NCBI GenBank assembly: GCA_039915945.1
Contig: JBDSMH010000213.1
Coordinates: 7,747-71,746, forward strand
Length of the DNA stretch: 64,000 nt
Source: DATLFA01 sp039915945
GTDB taxonomy: Bacteria; Actinomycetota; Acidimicrobiia; Acidimicrobiales; WLNW01
Direction of reading: 5' to 3'
Shown: positions 35,849-44,046 of the stretch, piece after piece
How the letters are laid out: each line of letters opens with the position of its first letter
Numbering within the stretch: the first letter of the stretch is position 1
Notes under the pieces: model-generated
The model's input: the letters and a program-made list of their open reading frames with translations, nothing else
The model's database searches: none
Told to the model about the DNA's origin: nothing
Program-made: the position numbers and the translations under genes

Positions 35849-36931
35849 GTGGCACACGAGGTTCGCGCGGTCGTCGCGAAAGAAAAGGGCAAGCCGGTTT
35901 CGATCGAAACGATCGTGGTGCCCGATCCCGGTCCGGGCGAGGCACTCGTACGCGTGCTGGCGTGTGGGGTCTGCCATACCGACCTGCACTACCGCGAGGG
36001 CGCCATCAATGACGACTTCCCCTTCCTCCTCGGGCACGAGGCATCGGGCATCGTCGAGTCCGTAGGAGCCGACGTAACCAACGTCGTGCCCGGCGACTTC
36101 GTCGTGCTCAACTGGCGCGCCGTGTGCGGCAACTGCCGGTCGTGCCTGCGGGGTCGCCCGTGGTATTGCTTCTCGACGTTCAACGCCACGCAGAAGATGA
36201 CCCTCGACGGTCGGGCGTTGTCGCCGGCGCTCGGCATCGGTGCGTTCGCCGAAAAGACGTTGGTGGCGGCGGGTCAGTGCACCAAGGTCAATCCGGCCGC
36301 CAGCCCGGCCGCCGCGGGCCTCATCGGGTGCGGCGTCATGGCGGGCCTGGGCGCGGCCATGAACACTGCGGCCATAACCCGCGGTGACTCCGTGGCCGTC
36401 TTCGGCTGCGGTGGCGTGGGCAATGCCGCCATCGCGGGGGCGCGCCTCGCCGGCGCCCGCACGATCATTGCCATCGACATCGACGACAAGAAGCTGGCGT
36501 GGGCAAAGGACTTCGGCGCCACGCACACCATCAACTCCAACCGTGAAGACCCGGTCGCCCGCGTGCGCGAATTTACCGAAGGCAATGGTGCCGACGTGTG
36601 CATCGAGGCCATCGGCCTGCCCCAGACCTACGAGCAAGCATTCTTTGCGCGCGACCTCGCCGGCACGGTCGTGTTGGTGGGTGTGCCCAACCCGACGATG
36701 AAGATCGAACTCCCGCTGATCGAAGTGTTCGGGCGGGGTGGGTCGTTGAAATCGTCGTGGTACGGCGACTGTCTGCCCACGCGCGACTTCCCGATGCTGA
36801 TCGACCTTCATCTGCAGGGCCGCCTCGACCTCGACCGCTTCGTGTCGGAGGAGATCACGCTCGACCAAGTCGAAGAAGCGTTTCACCGCATGGAGCGCGG
36901 CGAGGTACTGCGCTCGGTCGTGGTGCTGTAA
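35849..36931 (+). CDS. mscR: S-(hydroxymethyl)mycothiol dehydrogenase
   Basis: Oxidises the adduct of formaldehyde and mycothiol with NAD, detoxifying formaldehyde. GGAGG at 35836-35840 points to GTG at 35849 (MAHEVRAVVAKEKGKPV), giving 360 residues. An in-frame start upstream is less likely. As a zinc alcohol dehydrogenase it has ACGVCHTDLHYREGAINDD (catalytic zinc Cys), GHEASGIVESVGADV, NWRAVCGNCRSCLRGRPWYC (structural zinc cysteines) and VAVFGCGGVGNAAI (cofactor loop). It matches recalled M. tuberculosis MscR (Rv2259) very closely. It implies the organism makes mycothiol. Two genes that follow share the mycobacterial context. Confidence 0.93.
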   Translation: MAHEVRAVVAKEKGKPVSIETIVVPDPGPGEALVRVLACGVCHTDLHYREGAINDDFPFLLGHEASGIVESVGADVTNVVPGDFVVLNWRAVCGNCRSCLRGRPWYCFSTFNATQKMTLDGRALSPALGIGAFAEKTLVAAGQCTKVNPAASPAAAGLIGCGVMAGLGAAMNTAAITRGDSVAVFGCGGVGNAAIAGARLAGARTIIAIDIDDKKLAWAKDFGATHTINSNREDPVARVREFTEGNGADVCIEAIGLPQTYEQAFFARDLAGTVVLVGVPNPTMKIELPLIEVFGRGGSLKSSWYGDCLPTRDFPMLIDLHLQGRLDLDRFVSEEITLDQVEEAFHRMERGEVLRSVVVL

Positions 36932-36936
36932 CCGCG

Positions 36937-37548
36937 ATGCCCGCACAACTCGATCTCGTCGTCACTCACGGCATCTTTTCGCTCGACGGGCAGAACTTCG
37001 AGGTCGACAACAACATTTGGTTGATCGGCAACGACGAAGAAGTGCTCGTGATCGACGCCGCGCACCACGCGGCTCCGATCGTCGACGCGATTGCGGGGCG
37101 GCGCGTCGTTTGCCTCTGCTGCACCCACGGTCACAACGACCACATCAACGCCGCGGCCGGGGTCGCCGACGCCTGCGCCGCTCCCATCCGGATGCACGCG
37201 GCCGACACGATGCTCTGGGAGGTCGTATATCCGACGCGACCGGTCGATGACGCCATTCGGGACGGCGACGTGCTGCGCGTGGGTGGCAGCGAGTTGCACG
37301 TGATGCATACGCCGGGGCATTCGCCCGGTGGATGTTGTCTCTACTGGCCCGAACGCGACATCGTGTTCTCGGGCGACACGTTGTTCCGCGGCGGTCCCGG
37401 CGCGACGGGGCGGTCCTACAGCGACTACGACACCATCGTGACGTCGATTCGTACCAAGCTGTTCACGCTGCCCGAACGCACGGTCGTGCACACGGGCCAC
37501 GGCGACTCGACATCGGTCGCCGACGAGATCCGTACGATTGGCCGTTGA
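36937..37548 (+). CDS. MBL-fold hydrolase, partner of MscR (Rv2260-like)
   Basis: A 203-residue metallo-beta-lactamase-fold protein starting at ATG 36937, five bases after mscR. The frame is open well upstream but the N-terminus MPAQLDLVVTHGIFSLDGQN and the mscR stop fix the start. CCTHGHNDHINAAAGVAD carries the H-x-H-x-D-H zinc site. HTPGHSPGGCCLY, VFSGDTLFRGGPGATGRSYSD and HTGHGDSTSV hold the later ligands. The GGPGATGRSYSD segment resembles M. tuberculosis Rv2260, which is adjacent to MscR. A role in hydrolysing S-formylmycothiol, the MscR product, is the likely inference. Glyoxalase II-like activity is the alternative. Confidence 0.9.
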   Translation: MPAQLDLVVTHGIFSLDGQNFEVDNNIWLIGNDEEVLVIDAAHHAAPIVDAIAGRRVVCLCCTHGHNDHINAAAGVADACAAPIRMHAADTMLWEVVYPTRPVDDAIRDGDVLRVGGSELHVMHTPGHSPGGCCLYWPERDIVFSGDTLFRGGPGATGRSYSDYDTIVTSIRTKLFTLPERTVVHTGHGDSTSVADEIRTIGR

Positions 37549-37895
37549 TGTGGGTGCGCCTCGTCGACAGTGACGCTGTCGCGCTCGGGGCCATCGTCGA
37601 CGCGTCGTTGCCCGGTGAACCAGGTGGATTCGATCGCGACCTCGTCGTGTGGCGCACCTTCGACGGCCGCGCGTGCGTCATGGAGGCGCGGTGTCCCCAT
37701 CAGTGGTCGCATCTCGGCGCGGAAGGCTTCGTCGATGGTGACGAGATCGTATGCACGGCGCACTTCTGGCGCTTCGACGTCGAGGGTGTCGGCACCAAGG
37801 TCAACGTGAACGGACGGCGCGACGTCAAGGCCGACATCGACGTCGTCGACAACGAAGAGCGCGACGGCGCCGTGTGGGTTCGTCTGGAGGACTAG
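37548..37895 (+). CDS. Small Rieske [2Fe-2S] protein
   Basis: A 115-residue soluble Rieske-type ferredoxin. The start ATG overlaps the previous stop (TGATG at 37546-37550), indicating coupled translation. MEARCPHQWSHLGAEG and EIVCTAHFWRFDVEG supply the Cys-x-His and Cys-x-x-His cluster ligands. The remainder is beta-rich. It likely donates electrons to an oxygenase or other oxidoreductase, though none is adjacent. Its coupling to MBL and mscR suggests a part in the same formaldehyde/one-carbon unit (inference). Its 3' end overlaps the convergent secreted-protein gene by four bases. Confidence 0.88.
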   Translation: MWVRLVDSDAVALGAIVDASLPGEPGGFDRDLVVWRTFDGRACVMEARCPHQWSHLGAEGFVDGDEIVCTAHFWRFDVEGVGTKVNVNGRRDVKADIDVVDNEERDGAVWVRLED

Positions 37896-40381
37896 CGGCG
37901 CGTGTCGAGCTGACGGCTCGGCCCGGAGAGCGCGAAGCCCAACGAGTTCGACGGGCTGAACGAACCCTGCACATCCACGACGAGATGTGTGGCGATCTCG
38001 GTGTAGATGCAGAAGCTGCCGTCGCCGGCGAGCGGGACGACGCTCAAGTTCGCGATGTCGCGCCCTCCGACGAAGTTGCCGTTCGACTTCGAGAACTTCG
38101 CCGCTCTCGCGGTCGCGCAGTCTCGATCGGCGGTGATGTAGCCACCGCCCCCGGTACCGGTCATTGTCAAGTTGACCAACGCATACGGTGTGCCCGGCGC
38201 TAGTCCTGTCACGACCGTCGTGGTCGAGTCGCTTGCCGGGCGGGCACCGCCGCGAGTATCGAATCGGTTGCTCGACGACGTCGCGAACTTCATCGTTCCC
38301 GACGGGGCGAAGCGGCCCTGGATGTCGGCGATGACATTGACAGGTGTCTTCGTGAAGATGCAGAACGTACCGTCGGTATCGATGCGAACGACCGCGAGGT
38401 TGGCGATGCTGCTCGACCCGACGACGTAGTTGCCGTTCGAGAACTGCTTGTCAGCGTTCGTGTCCGCGCGCAGCGTCGAGCAACGATCGGCGGTGATATA
38501 GCCCGCCGAATCGGCTTCGGTCATCGTCAGGTTCACCAGTACCGCCTCGGTGCCGCCCGGCGCGCCGGTCGAGACCTCGGTTATCGCGCCGGCGCCTGGT
38601 CTGCCGAGGCGCCTCGTGTCGAATCGTGCCGGCGCGAACTCGGAGAACGAGAGGTTGCCGTTACCCGAGAAGACACCCTGTACGTCGGCGATCTCGTGAA
38701 CCGGTGCGTTGTTGTAGAGACAGAAGTGGCCGTTGTCGAGTGGTATGACACCGAGGTTCGCGATGTCTTGCCCTGGCGTGTAGTTACCGTTCGACTTCGA
38801 GTTCCTCGCGGCGGTTGCCGCGGCGCAATCCCGATCGGCGGTCAGATAGCCGGCGCGCTGCGCGGCCGTCATCGTCAGGTTGACCAACGCCGCTGAACCA
38901 CCAACACCCGCATTGACGTCGGTGGTCGATCCGCCGGGCCGTGGCTGCGGAGCGCCGACGAGCAATGGTGCTCGCGAGTACGCAGACGATTGCCGCCCGT
39001 TGCCGTCGGTCAGACGAACCCACACCCAATAGAAGCCCGTTGGCAGACCGCCCCCAAAGTTGAACGTGTTGACGCCGGTTTGCACGGCGATGCCGTTGCC
39101 GACTCGCGTGCCGCCGAACGTGCCGCGGTTCGTATCGAGCCAAACCTCTGCCGTCGTGCCGCCGCTCGGTGCACCGATGCCCTGCGCGTCGTCGCGGAAC
39201 TTCACCGCAAAACCCGGTGTCGCCGTGTCGACGGCCGACAACTTGATGTCGTCGACGGTGAAGCAGCGAACTCCTCGGTCCTCGTGCGGATCGAAGCGGA
39301 TCTCGGTTATCTGTTGACCGCCCCAGCCCGGCCCGCCCGTGCCTTCTTCGAGCACCGCGTTCGGCGGATTGGTGCCGAGCTCGAGGTCGATGTCGTTCCA
39401 TCCGGGGTAGACGACGATGTCCTGCGAGATCTGGTAGAAGTCCAACCCTGCGGTGCGGAACAGCACCCGCGCGTTCATACCGCCGCCGGGTGCGTCGGCG
39501 AGGCTGAAGCCGCCTTCGTAGAAGATGCGCACGCTGAGCCGGTTGTACCAATTGCCGTCGATGGGTTCGGCGATCGGCAGAATGAAGCCGGGATCGTTGT
39601 TGGTGCTGCACGCATGCATCGAGCCGTTGGCGAACGAGATGTTGTTGATGTTCGCGTAGTCGGCCACGTCATCAGGGCCGTTGAAGTCCCACGCGTTGCC
39701 CCGCACGTTTGCGGCGTAGTCGGCGCCACCGGCGCGGTCGGGGTCGAGCACGTTCGGGATGGGCTCGGTGACCGGCGCGGCCGATCCTCCGTTGCGCAGT
39801 ACACGGATGTAGTCGATCTCGAACGAGCCGGCAGCGGCAGCGAACACGCGCAGGCCATAGACGTTGCCCGTCCATCCCTGCGCCGCGCCGACGGGGAACG
39901 TGTACGTCTGCCATCCCTGGTCGAGGAGAAACGACATGTTGGGATTACAGGTGGGCACCGTCTCGCCGCACGTGTAGAAGCTGAGCCCTGCGGGAGTCTG
40001 GCCGGACAGCGAAGTGCGCATGCGCATGACGATCGTGGAGTAGTTCGACGCTACGATCGGCCGCAACCACGTGCTCGATCCCCACTGCAGCGCATGTGAG
40101 CCGTAGTGCGCGCTGCCGATGAGCACACCGCCTTGCGCCGCGGCGTCGTACTTCAACGTGCCGCCGCTGACCGACGCGTTGGAGATGTTGGCCGACTCTG
40201 CGCGAGCTTGGAAGTCCCAGTCCGCGTCGTTGCTGAAATCCCACGGATCGCCGAGTTCTTCGGTCGCGTAGTCGCCCGACGAGGAGTATCCGCCGGGGGT
40301 CGCGTGGGCTGTCATCGTCGGTGAAAGCACCGTTGCCAAGATTGCGCCGACCAAGAAAAGTCGTCGATTTCGCCGAAACAC
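37892..40381 (-). CDS. Large secreted protein with three C-terminal LDTR-type repeats
   Basis: An 829-residue exported protein. The start is GTG at 40381, because a GGAGG stands seven bases upstream. The ATG at 40423 would add 14 residues before the signal. The signal peptide is MFRRNRRLFLVGAILATVLS with a likely cut after AHA. Residues 25-440 hold two beta-sandwich-like regions (WDFSNDADWDFQ and WDFNGPDDVADY begin similar modules) resembling carbohydrate-binding folds, then a linker. The last 350 residues carry three copies of about 115 residues with ALVNLTMT, GYITADRDCA, SNGNY, FCIYT, DVQGSF and RFDTR. This relates to a surface repeat common in actinobacteria. The function is unknown, perhaps adhesion or glycan binding. 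Confidence 0.87.
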   Translation of the reverse strand: MFRRNRRLFLVGAILATVLSPTMTAHATPGGYSSSGDYATEELGDPWDFSNDADWDFQARAESANISNASVSGGTLKYDAAAQGGVLIGSAHYGSHALQWGSSTWLRPIVASNYSTIVMRMRTSLSGQTPAGLSFYTCGETVPTCNPNMSFLLDQGWQTYTFPVGAAQGWTGNVYGLRVFAAAAGSFEIDYIRVLRNGGSAAPVTEPIPNVLDPDRAGGADYAANVRGNAWDFNGPDDVADYANINNISFANGSMHACSTNNDPGFILPIAEPIDGNWYNRLSVRIFYEGGFSLADAPGGGMNARVLFRTAGLDFYQISQDIVVYPGWNDIDLELGTNPPNAVLEEGTGGPGWGGQQITEIRFDPHEDRGVRCFTVDDIKLSAVDTATPGFAVKFRDDAQGIGAPSGGTTAEVWLDTNRGTFGGTRVGNGIAVQTGVNTFNFGGGLPTGFYWVWVRLTDGNGRQSSAYSRAPLLVGAPQPRPGGSTTDVNAGVGGSAALVNLTMTAAQRAGYLTADRDCAAATAARNSKSNGNYTPGQDIANLGVIPLDNGHFCLYNNAPVHEIADVQGVFSGNGNLSFSEFAPARFDTRRLGRPGAGAITEVSTGAPGGTEAVLVNLTMTEADSAGYITADRCSTLRADTNADKQFSNGNYVVGSSSIANLAVVRIDTDGTFCIFTKTPVNVIADIQGRFAPSGTMKFATSSSNRFDTRGGARPASDSTTTVVTGLAPGTPYALVNLTMTGTGGGGYITADRDCATARAAKFSKSNGNFVGGRDIANLSVVPLAGDGSFCIYTEIATHLVVDVQGSFSPSNSLGFALSGPSRQLDTRR

Positions 40382-40485
40382 GTGGGATCCTCCGTGGGTG
40401 CCGCCCGCACGTGTGATCGACATGGAACCTAACGCGGTTGACCTAAAAAGGACGGTCGCGCCAAACGTTGCAGTACGTTCGACCT

Positions 40486-41574
40486 ATGGAATCACCCGTT
40501 AGAGAGCCTGCTCGCGACGTAGATCCCGATGCATTGGCTGCGTTCACATTTCACGTGTGGAACTACAAACAGGGTCAGATGGTGTCGCTGATGATCCAAC
40601 TCGGCGATCGCCTCGGCCTCTACGCAGCACTCGACAGCGCGGGGCCGGTGTCCGCCCAAGAGCTTGCGGCGCGTACCGGCTTGCATCCGCGCTGGCTGCT
40701 CGAATGGTTGCGGGGACAAGCCGCGGCGCGGTTGGTTGCGCGTCACCCCGATGACCGATTCGAACTCACCCTCGAGGCCGCGTTGGTTCTCGCGCGCGCC
40801 GACGAGGTCACGTTCGCGGCCGCCGCGTTCGACGAAGAACGTCCCTCGGACTATGTCGATCGGCTGAGCGGCGCGTTCCGCAGCGGTATCGGCCTGACCT
40901 ACGACGATCTCGGTCGCGGCTGCGCCCATCATGTCGAGCGCATGTTGGGTCCGGTCACGCGCGCGCTGTTGGTCCCCGTCGTGATCCCCGCGCTCGATGG
41001 TGTGCAGGCCAAGCTCGAACGCGGTGCCGTCGTCGCCGATGTGGGTTGCGGTGCGGGCCTCGCGCTCGAGTTGTTGGCGCAGGCCTTTCCGCTGTCGCAG
41101 TTCCATGGCTACGACCTTTCGCGGCATGCCATCGAGACCGCTCGCGACCGCATGGTCCGAGCCGGTCTCGCCAACGTCGAGTTCCATCACGATCGCGCCG
41201 AAGATATCTCGCCGGATCTTTCGTTCGACCTCGTACTCACCTTCGACTGCATGCACGACATGACCCGACCTGATCGCGCCATCGACGTCATTCGTCGATC
41301 GTTGAAGCCCGATGGCACGTGGTTGATCAAGGACATACGCAGCGCCCCCGAGTTCGCTGACAATCTCAAGAACCCGATGTTGGCCTTGATGTACGCGTCC
41401 TCCGTCGCGACGTGTATGTCGTCGGCGATGTCCGAACCCGATGGGCTCGGTCTCGGCACGTTGGGCTTCAACCCGGAGGTCGCGGAGTCGATGGTGCGGG
41501 CGGGCGGCTTCACCGACTTCCGCGTGCACGACTTCCCTGACAAGGCGAATCTCTACTATGAGGTTCGCATCTAG
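40486..41574 (+). CDS. Class I SAM-dependent methyltransferase, Rv2258c-like
   Basis: A 362-residue two-domain methyltransferase. The N-terminal winged-helix region (about 15-110, LIQLGDRLGLYAALDSAGPVSAQELAARTGL) is the dimerisation domain that also makes such proteins look like regulators. The SAM site is VVADVGCGAGLALELLAQ at about 180, with FHGYDLS and LVLTFDCMHDM as later motifs. It resembles M. tuberculosis Rv2258c, which borders MscR (Rv2259). Here it is separated from mscR by the inserted secreted-protein gene. The start is ATG 40486. A TTG at 40468 is in frame. The substrate is unknown. The SDR gene follows after 17 bases. Confidence 0.87.
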   Translation: MESPVREPARDVDPDALAAFTFHVWNYKQGQMVSLMIQLGDRLGLYAALDSAGPVSAQELAARTGLHPRWLLEWLRGQAAARLVARHPDDRFELTLEAALVLARADEVTFAAAAFDEERPSDYVDRLSGAFRSGIGLTYDDLGRGCAHHVERMLGPVTRALLVPVVIPALDGVQAKLERGAVVADVGCGAGLALELLAQAFPLSQFHGYDLSRHAIETARDRMVRAGLANVEFHHDRAEDISPDLSFDLVLTFDCMHDMTRPDRAIDVIRRSLKPDGTWLIKDIRSAPEFADNLKNPMLALMYASSVATCMSSAMSEPDGLGLGTLGFNPEVAESMVRAGGFTDFRVHDFPDKANLYYEVRI

Positions 41575-41591
41575 GAACCTGGGGAGAGCTA

Positions 41592-42371
41592 ATGGCCGGA
41601 CGTCTGGTGGAGCGCGTCGCGATTGTCACGGGTGCCGGTTCCGGCATCGGTCGTGCGAGCGCAATGAAAATGGCGAGTGAAGGAGCGTTGGTGATCGTGA
41701 ACGACATCAACGGCGACACGGCAGAGGCGACGGTGCAGGAAATTCGTGCGGCCGGCGGCACGGCCGAGGCCCGCCCCGCGGATGTACGGCTGCGCGTCGA
41801 GGTCGACGCGCTGATCGACGAGACGGTGGCGCGCCACGGCCGGCTCGACGTGTTGCACAACAACGCCGGCGGTGGGGGCACGGTGCCGTTCCTCGACTTG
41901 AGCGACGAGGCGTATCTCGGCGACATCGCCCTCAATCAGCATTCGGTCTTCTACGGCATCCGTGCCGCGCTGCGGGTGATGGTGCCACGCGGCAGCGGCT
42001 CGATCATCTCGACGTCGTCGGCCGCCGGTCTCGGCGCCGTCCCCGGCTTGGCGGCGTACGGCTCGGCCAAGGCCGCCGTGATCATGCTCACCCGTTGCGC
42101 GGCGGTGGAGTACGCCCACACCGGTGTGCGGGTGAATGCGATTGCGCCGGGCTCGATGGGTACGCCGGCCTTCGCGATGTGGCTCGACTCGATGCCCGTC
42201 GGCCTCGCCGGCTACGAGCGCCAGATCCCCCAGAATCGACTCGGTCGACCCGACGAGATCGCCGACGCCGCCGCCTGGCTGGCCTCCGACGAATCGTCCT
42301 ATGTCAACGGGGCGGTCATCCCCGTTGACGGCGGATGCTGGGCGAAATTGGCCAGCCCCACCTTCAACTGA
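41592..42371 (+). CDS. SDR family oxidoreductase
   Basis: A 259-residue classical short-chain dehydrogenase. VAIVTGAGSGIGRASAM at about 9-25 is the cofactor loop, NNAGGGG follows the fourth strand, STSSAAG has the catalytic Ser, and AAYGSAKAAVIML has the Tyr-x-x-x-Lys. The Asp in VNDING after the second strand suggests NAD rather than NADP. It closes with the usual NGAVIPVDGG. Substrates of this family range widely. A hydroxyacyl or hydroxysteroid role would fit the acyl-CoA genes at 46.7 kb, but this is guesswork. It starts 17 bases after the methyltransferase and is likely co-transcribed. Confidence 0.92.
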   Translation: MAGRLVERVAIVTGAGSGIGRASAMKMASEGALVIVNDINGDTAEATVQEIRAAGGTAEARPADVRLRVEVDALIDETVARHGRLDVLHNNAGGGGTVPFLDLSDEAYLGDIALNQHSVFYGIRAALRVMVPRGSGSIISTSSAAGLGAVPGLAAYGSAKAAVIMLTRCAAVEYAHTGVRVNAIAPGSMGTPAFAMWLDSMPVGLAGYERQIPQNRLGRPDEIADAAAWLASDESSYVNGAVIPVDGGCWAKLASPTFN

Positions 42372-42420
42372 CGTCGGCCCGGGCCGCGCAAGGCCTCCGA
42401 CCAGGGCCGCAACCTACAGC

Positions 42421-42500
42421 TATTTATTATCCCTATAGTTAATCAATTAGGGGTTTACGGCGACCTATCTCATGGGTATGGTCGTAACCTAATTGCAACA
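42421..42500 (+). promoter_or_regulatory. AT-rich island with inverted repeat and candidate promoter before otsA
   Basis: A short AT-rich stretch stands out in GC-rich DNA. CAATTAGG (42444-42451) and its complement CCTAATTG (42488-42495) form an inverted repeat whose centres are 44 bases apart, a possible operator pair. Between them TTTACG (42454-42459) and TATGGT (42477-42482), 17 bases apart, make a plausible promoter, with a leader of about 110 bases to the otsA ATG. A second -10-like TATAGT is at 42434-42439. Confidence 0.5.
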
Positions 42501-42597
42501 TTCTGCGGGCCGGCGGGTCCGCAGCAAGAAGTAACGGGCGAATTCCGACGTCCGGCCTTTGCGGTCGCACACCGCACGGTCGTGGAGGAGTCCACTA

Positions 42598-44046
42598 ATG
42601 ACGATCATCGACCTGCGTACCTCCGATGGTGTGGCACTCACGCCGGATGGCGGCGCGGCGCCCGTGAGCGCCGCTCCGCTCGTTTCGGACTTCTTGGTGC
42701 TGGCCAACCGCCTGCCCGTCAGCATTGCCGACGGCGAGGCGGTGCGCAGCCCCGGTGGATTGGTGGCCGCGCTGTTGCCGGCGTTGTCCGCTGGCAACGG
42801 TGTGTGGATCGGCGCGTCGGGCAGTCCCGGCGCCGGCTCGGTGCCCACCGAATACGAGGGCGTGCGTCTGCGTGACGTCGCGATCGCGCCCGGCGACATC
42901 GACGATTATTACGACGGCTTTGCGAACAACACGCTGTGGCCGCTCTACCACGATGCCATCCGCAAGCCGACCTTCAACAAGGCCTGGTGGGACGCGTACG
43001 TGCGAGTCAACCATGCATTCGCGTCGGCGGCGGTAGAGGCCGCGTCGCCCGGCGCCATGGTGTGGGTGCACGACTATCACCTGCAGTTGGTGCCCGAGAT
43101 GCTGCGGGCCCGCCGGCCCGATTTGCGCATCGGGTTCTTCCTCCACATCCCCTTCCCGCCCCAAGAACTGTTCATGCAGTTGCCGTGGCGCAAAGAGATC
43201 TTGCGCGGGGTGCTCGGTTCCGACGTCGTGGGCTTCCAAGAACCGACTGCCGCGGCCAACTTCCGCCGACTGGCTCGCCTCGTCGGCGCCAACGGGCGCG
43301 GGCATTCGCTGAACTACGACGGCCGCGTCGTGCAGGTGGGCGCCTTCCCGGTGTCGATCGACATCGAGCCCTTCGAGACGCTGGCGTCGTCGCCATCGGT
43401 CCAGCAGCGCGCCATCGAGATCCGTCAGGGCCTCGGCTCGCCCGAGCACGTACTGCTCGGCGTCGACCGCCTCGACTACACCAAGGGCATCGACCTGCGG
43501 CTGCGCGCGTTCCGCGAGCTGCTCGAAGAGGGCGTGCTCGATCCCCAGAAAGTCGTCATGGTCCAGATCGCGGTGCCGAGCCGCGAAAATGTGCACGACT
43601 ATCTATGCCAACGGGAGATCGTCGAGCGTATGGTGGGCGAGATCAACGGCTCATTCGCTCGCGTAGGCACGACTCCGGTGCATTACCTCCACCGGTCGAT
43701 TCCGATGGAAGAGCTCGTCGCGCTGTATTGCGCGGCCGACGTCATGTTGGTCACCCCGCTGCGTGACGGCATGAACCTCGTGGCCAAAGAGTACGTCGCG
43801 TCACGCGTCGATCAGGGCGGCGCGCTCGTATTGTCCGAATTCGCCGGTGCCGCGCGCGAGCTCGGTGCCGCGGATCTCGTCAATCCCCACGACATCGAAG
43901 ACATGAAGGTCGCGATCACGGCGTCATTGCGCCGCAGCCGACCGCTGGCCACTCGCCGGATGCAACGGCTTCGCCACTCGGTGAAGAACCACGACGTCTA
44001 CCACTGGACCGAGTCCTTTCTCGGAGCGCTTCGCGCCGTGCGCTGA
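42598..44046 (+). CDS. otsA: Trehalose-6-phosphate synthase OtsA
   Basis: Joins a nucleotide-activated glucose (UDP, ADP or GDP) to glucose 6-phosphate. This is the first step of trehalose synthesis. The start ATG 42598 follows a GGAGGAG ribosome site. A further in-frame start upstream is not needed. The 482 residues of GT20 show FLVLANRLPVSI, RSPGGLVAALLPAL, MVWVHDYHLQLVPEMLR, GFFLHIPFPPQELF, VDRLDYTKGIDLR (nucleotide-sugar site) and RDGMNLVAKEYVA. The stop overlaps the ATG of the otsB fusion (TGATG), so the pathway is translated as one unit. The upstream AT-rich operator-like island is its probable control region. Confidence 0.96.
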   Translation: MTIIDLRTSDGVALTPDGGAAPVSAAPLVSDFLVLANRLPVSIADGEAVRSPGGLVAALLPALSAGNGVWIGASGSPGAGSVPTEYEGVRLRDVAIAPGDIDDYYDGFANNTLWPLYHDAIRKPTFNKAWWDAYVRVNHAFASAAVEAASPGAMVWVHDYHLQLVPEMLRARRPDLRIGFFLHIPFPPQELFMQLPWRKEILRGVLGSDVVGFQEPTAAANFRRLARLVGANGRGHSLNYDGRVVQVGAFPVSIDIEPFETLASSPSVQQRAIEIRQGLGSPEHVLLGVDRLDYTKGIDLRLRAFRELLEEGVLDPQKVVMVQIAVPSRENVHDYLCQREIVERMVGEINGSFARVGTTPVHYLHRSIPMEELVALYCAADVMLVTPLRDGMNLVAKEYVASRVDQGGALVLSEFAGAARELGAADLVNPHDIEDMKVAITASLRRSRPLATRRMQRLRHSVKNHDVYHWTESFLGALRAVR

